Shown here piece after piece: positions 3,857 to 6,225 of a DNA stretch of 6,225 nucleotides. Positions within the stretch are counted from its first letter, which is position 1, and each line of letters starts with the position of its first letter. This DNA is from Lachnospiraceae bacterium UBA3863. GTDB taxonomy: Bacteria > Bacillota > Clostridia > Lachnospirales > Lachnospiraceae. Made by a program: the position numbers and the translations under genes. The notes below the pieces were generated by a model. It made no database searches, was not told the origin of the DNA, and saw nothing but the letters and a program-made list of their open reading frames with translations. The stretch covers positions 1 to 6,225 of the forward strand of contig DGGX01000166.1 in the NCBI GenBank assembly GCA_002392385.1, given 5' to 3'.

Positions 3857-6225
3857 ATGAAGGATTTCAGACAACGGCTGGGACAGGAGTGGCTGTTCTG
3901 GGACGGCGGCATGGGGACCCTGCTGCAGGCCCGCGGACTTGTGGGAGGCGAGCTTCCCGAGACATGGAACCTGCGGTATCCGGACCGGATCCGGGAGATC
4001 CACGAGGCCTACATGCGGGCCGGCTGCGATATCATCAACACCAATACTTTCGGCGCCAACCGGCTCAAATATCCGGACAATCTGGCGGAGATCACGGAGG
4101 CCGGTGTCCGGATCGCCCGGGAGGCCCGTGACAATGTCTGCCGTGAGAGCGGCACAGAGAGAGACATATATATCGCGCTGGATATAGGTCCCACAGGCAG
4201 GCTTCTGTCCCCTCTGGGGGACCTTCCTTTTGAGGAGGCGGTCTCCCTGTTCGCCGAAGTGGTGCGGGCCGGTGCCCGGGCAGGCGCCGACCTGGTCCTT
4301 ATCGAGACCATGAACGACAGCTTCGAGGCCAAGGCCGCCGTTCTGGCGGCCCATGAGAACTGTGATCTGCCGGTGGTCGTGACCACCGTATACGATGAGA
4401 AGGGCAAGCTTCTGACGGGCGGCACGCCGGAGAGCGTCACGGCGCTCCTGGAGGGTCTGCGGGTGGACGCCCTGGGTGTCAACTGCAGCCTGGGACCGCG
4501 CCAGATGCTGCCCATCGTGAAGCGCCTGGCGGCCGCGGCCTCCGTGCCGGTGGTCGTGAATCCCAACGCGGGCCTGCCCAGGGAAGAGGGCGGCCGCACC
4601 GTCTATGACATGGACGCCGGGGAGTGGGCCCTTGCCATGACGGAGATCGCCGCCTGCGGCGTGCAGGTGCTGGGCGGCTGCTGCGGCACGACCCCGGACT
4701 ACCTGTCGGACATGATCGGCCGTGTGCGGGAGGGGATCCCCTTCGCGGCCCAGACGCCCAAGGACAGGACGGTGGTCTCCTCCTTCTCCCGCGCTGTGGA
4801 GATCGGCGGCAGGCCGGTGATCATCGGGGAGAGGATCAATCCCACTGGCAAAAAGCGCTTCAAGCAGGCCCTGCGGGACGGAGACATCGACTATATCCTG
4901 GGGGAGGGCCTGCGTCAGGAGGATGCCGGCGCCCATGTCCTGGATGTGAACGTGGGCCTGCCGGAGATCGACGAGCCGGCCCTCATGGAGAGAGTGGTGC
5001 GGGAGCTGCAGAGCGTCACGGCCCTGCCCCTGCAGATCGATTCCTCCGATCCGGCGGCCATAGAGAGGGGCCTGCGTTATTGCAGCGGCAAGCCCCTGCT
5101 GAATTCCGTCAACGGCAAGAAGGAGGTCCTGGAGACCGTTCTGCCCATCGCTGCCCGCTACGGGGCCGTGGTGGTGGGCCTGTGCCTGGATGAAAGCGGG
5201 ATCCCGGACACGGCGGACGGCCGTGTGGCCATTGCCCGCAGGATCTACGAGGCGGCGCAGGCATACGGCATCGACAGGAAGGATGTGGTGATCGATGCCC
5301 TGGCCATGACGATCTCCAGCGACACCCGGTCCGCCATGACCACACTGGAGACAGTGCGGCGGGTGCGGGACGAGCTGGGCGGCCATACCATCCTGGGCGT
5401 CTCCAATATATCCTTCGGTCTGCCCAGGCGGGAGCTGATCAACGCGCATTTTCTCACCATGGCCATGTACAGCGGCCTGTCCTGCGCCATCATGAACCCC
5501 TGCAGCGAGGAGATGATGCGGTCCTACAGGGCTTTCTGCGCCCTGTCTGACCAGGATCCCCAGTGCGCAGACTATATCGCGGCCTATGCCAACGCCCCCG
5601 AAGCGGTCTACGGACAGGCGTCCGCCGGCACCGCGGGGACGGCCGTCCCTGCCGGCAACCAGGCCGGACAGGCGGCGGGCAGTCTGGGCACCTGCATCGA
5701 GCGCGGCCTGGTGGGGCCCGCCCGGGAAGCCGCGCAGGAAGGCCTGCGGACCATGCCGGGCCTTGACCTGATCGAAAAGGAACTGATCCCCGCCCTGGAC
5801 CGGGTCGGCAGGGGCTTTGAAGAGGGGACCCTCTTCCTGCCCCAGCTTCTGATGAGCGCGGACGCGGCCAGAGCCGCTTTTGACGTGGTCAGGGAGAGCA
5901 TGGCGGACCAGCCCCGGGAGAGCCGGGGGACTGTCATCCTCGCCACCGTCAAGGGGGATATTCACGACATCGGCAAGAATATCGTCAAGGTCATGCTGGA
6001 GAATTACGGTTATGAGGTGGTGGATCTGGGCAAGGACGTGGCCCCGGAGGTCATCGTGGACACGGCCCTGGAGCGGGACGTGCGCCTGGTGGGCCTGAGC
6101 GCCCTGATGACGACCACCGTGGTGAGCATGGAGGAGACCATCCGCCTGCTCAGAGAGCGCAAGCCGGACACCAGGGTCGTGGTGGGCGGCGCGGTGCTGA
6201 CCCAGGAATACGCGGACGCCATAGG
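3857..6225 (+). CDS. metH: Cobalamin-dependent methionine synthase, MetH (3' end outside the window)
   Basis: The frame is open from ATG 3857 (GAGAGGAG 4 bases upstream) for 789 codons to the edge. MetH transfers methyl from 5-methyl-tetrahydrofolate to cob(I)alamin and then to homocysteine. The homocysteine-binding barrel (about 1-295) begins with FWDGGMGTLL and holds the three zinc ligands C210 (GVNCS) and C275-C276 (GGCCGT). The pterin-binding barrel (about 318-575) starts at VIIGERINPTGKK and includes DVNVGLPEIDE, LQIDSSDP, NSVNGK and GVSNISFGLP. The cobalamin cap (about 612-685) has LFLPQLLMSADAA, and the B12 Rossmann domain from about 690 carries DIHDIG (701-706) with H703 as the lower cobalt ligand. 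Residues about 588-611 between the pterin barrel and the cap are an odd Ala/Gly-rich stretch encoded by a palindrome. Because the reactivation domain is encoded separately just upstream, this MetH probably ends shortly after the B12 domain; the end cannot be seen. Confidence 0.97.
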   Translation, partial: MKDFRQRLGQEWLFWDGGMGTLLQARGLVGGELPETWNLRYPDRIREIHEAYMRAGCDIINTNTFGANRLKYPDNLAEITEAGVRIAREARDNVCRESGTERDIYIALDIGPTGRLLSPLGDLPFEEAVSLFAEVVRAGARAGADLVLIETMNDSFEAKAAVLAAHENCDLPVVVTTVYDEKGKLLTGGTPESVTALLEGLRVDALGVNCSLGPRQMLPIVKRLAAAASVPVVVNPNAGLPREEGGRTVYDMDAGEWALAMTEIAACGVQVLGGCCGTTPDYLSDMIGRVREGIPFAAQTPKDRTVVSSFSRAVEIGGRPVIIGERINPTGKKRFKQALRDGDIDYILGEGLRQEDAGAHVLDVNVGLPEIDEPALMERVVRELQSVTALPLQIDSSDPAAIERGLRYCSGKPLLNSVNGKKEVLETVLPIAARYGAVVVGLCLDESGIPDTADGRVAIARRIYEAAQAYGIDRKDVVIDALAMTISSDTRSAMTTLETVRRVRDELGGHTILGVSNISFGLPRRELINAHFLTMAMYSGLSCAIMNPCSEEMMRSYRAFCALSDQDPQCADYIAAYANAPEAVYGQASAGTAGTAVPAGNQAGQAAGSLGTCIERGLVGPAREAAQEGLRTMPGLDLIEKELIPALDRVGRGFEEGTLFLPQLLMSADAARAAFDVVRESMADQPRESRGTVILATVKGDIHDIGKNIVKVMLENYGYEVVDLGKDVAPEVIVDTALERDVRLVGLSALMTTTVVSMEETIRLLRERKPDTRVVVGGAVLTQEYADAI
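5624..5656. repeat. GC-rich palindrome in the metH interdomain linker
   Basis: GGGACGGCCGTCCC (5636-5649) is a perfect 14-base palindrome. It is flanked by GCCGGCA (5624-5630) and TGCCGGC (5650-5656), so nearly the whole 33 bases can fold into one hairpin with a small asymmetric bulge (5631-5635). It encodes A590-G600 of MetH, in the Ala/Gly-rich linker between the pterin and cap domains. With the preceding G it contains GGGGACGG, the core shared with the repeats in the glycosidase gene. Common origin is inference; GC-rich coding DNA can produce such hairpins by chance. Confidence 0.5.

Noticed and set aside
3632..5965. Long minus-strand open frame of 777 codons opposite metH
   Set aside because: It lies antisense to the clear MetH and activation-protein genes. 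It is rich in His, Gly and Gln with no recognisable domain, as expected when GC-rich third positions suppress stops on the opposite strand.

Overview
The window is GC-rich chromosomal DNA from a bacterium, most likely a high-GC member of the Bacillota (Clostridia, perhaps a gut or rumen Lachnospiraceae-like organism). This rests on the strong GGAGG-type ribosome binding sites, the sigma-A-like promoter elements, the stand-alone methionine synthase activation protein beside metH (a layout I associate with Clostridia and Thermotoga), and GGGGACGGTTC-core palindromic repeats that I recall from Clostridia. The taxonomic call is inference; no marker gene is present.

Layout. Bases 1-1598 (minus strand) hold most of a cytoplasmic six-hairpin glycosidase related to GH78 alpha-L-rhamnosidases. 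Its 3' end lies beyond base 1. About 84 bases inside it (roughly 318-401) are two copies of a palindromic repeat that are translated in frame. Bases 1599-1915 are a divergent intergenic region. It has an extended -10 promoter reading left into the glycosidase, overlapped by a 15-base inverted repeat that looks like an operator, and a second promoter (TGGACT-17-TACAAT) reading right.

From 1916 to the right edge, four genes run on the plus strand with gaps of 37, 12 and 38 bases, probably as one operon. They are a small KdgF-like cupin, metF (methylenetetrahydrofolate reductase), a stand-alone MetH reactivation-domain protein, and metH (cobalamin-dependent methionine synthase, cut by the window edge after 789 codons inside its B12-binding domain).

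How the genes work together. MetF makes 5-methyl-tetrahydrofolate. MetH passes that methyl group through cobalamin to homocysteine, giving methionine. The separate activation protein is expected to hold AdoMet and help re-methylate MetH cobalamin that has become oxidised. The cupin does not fit this pathway. Its active-site pattern matches KdgF, which opens unsaturated uronates from pectin, and so fits better with the divergent rhamnosidase-like gene. Two odd points recur: a palindrome with the same GGGGACGG core makes up an Ala/Gly-rich linker in metH, and no SAM, T-box or cobalamin riboswitch hallmark is seen ahead of these methionine genes.
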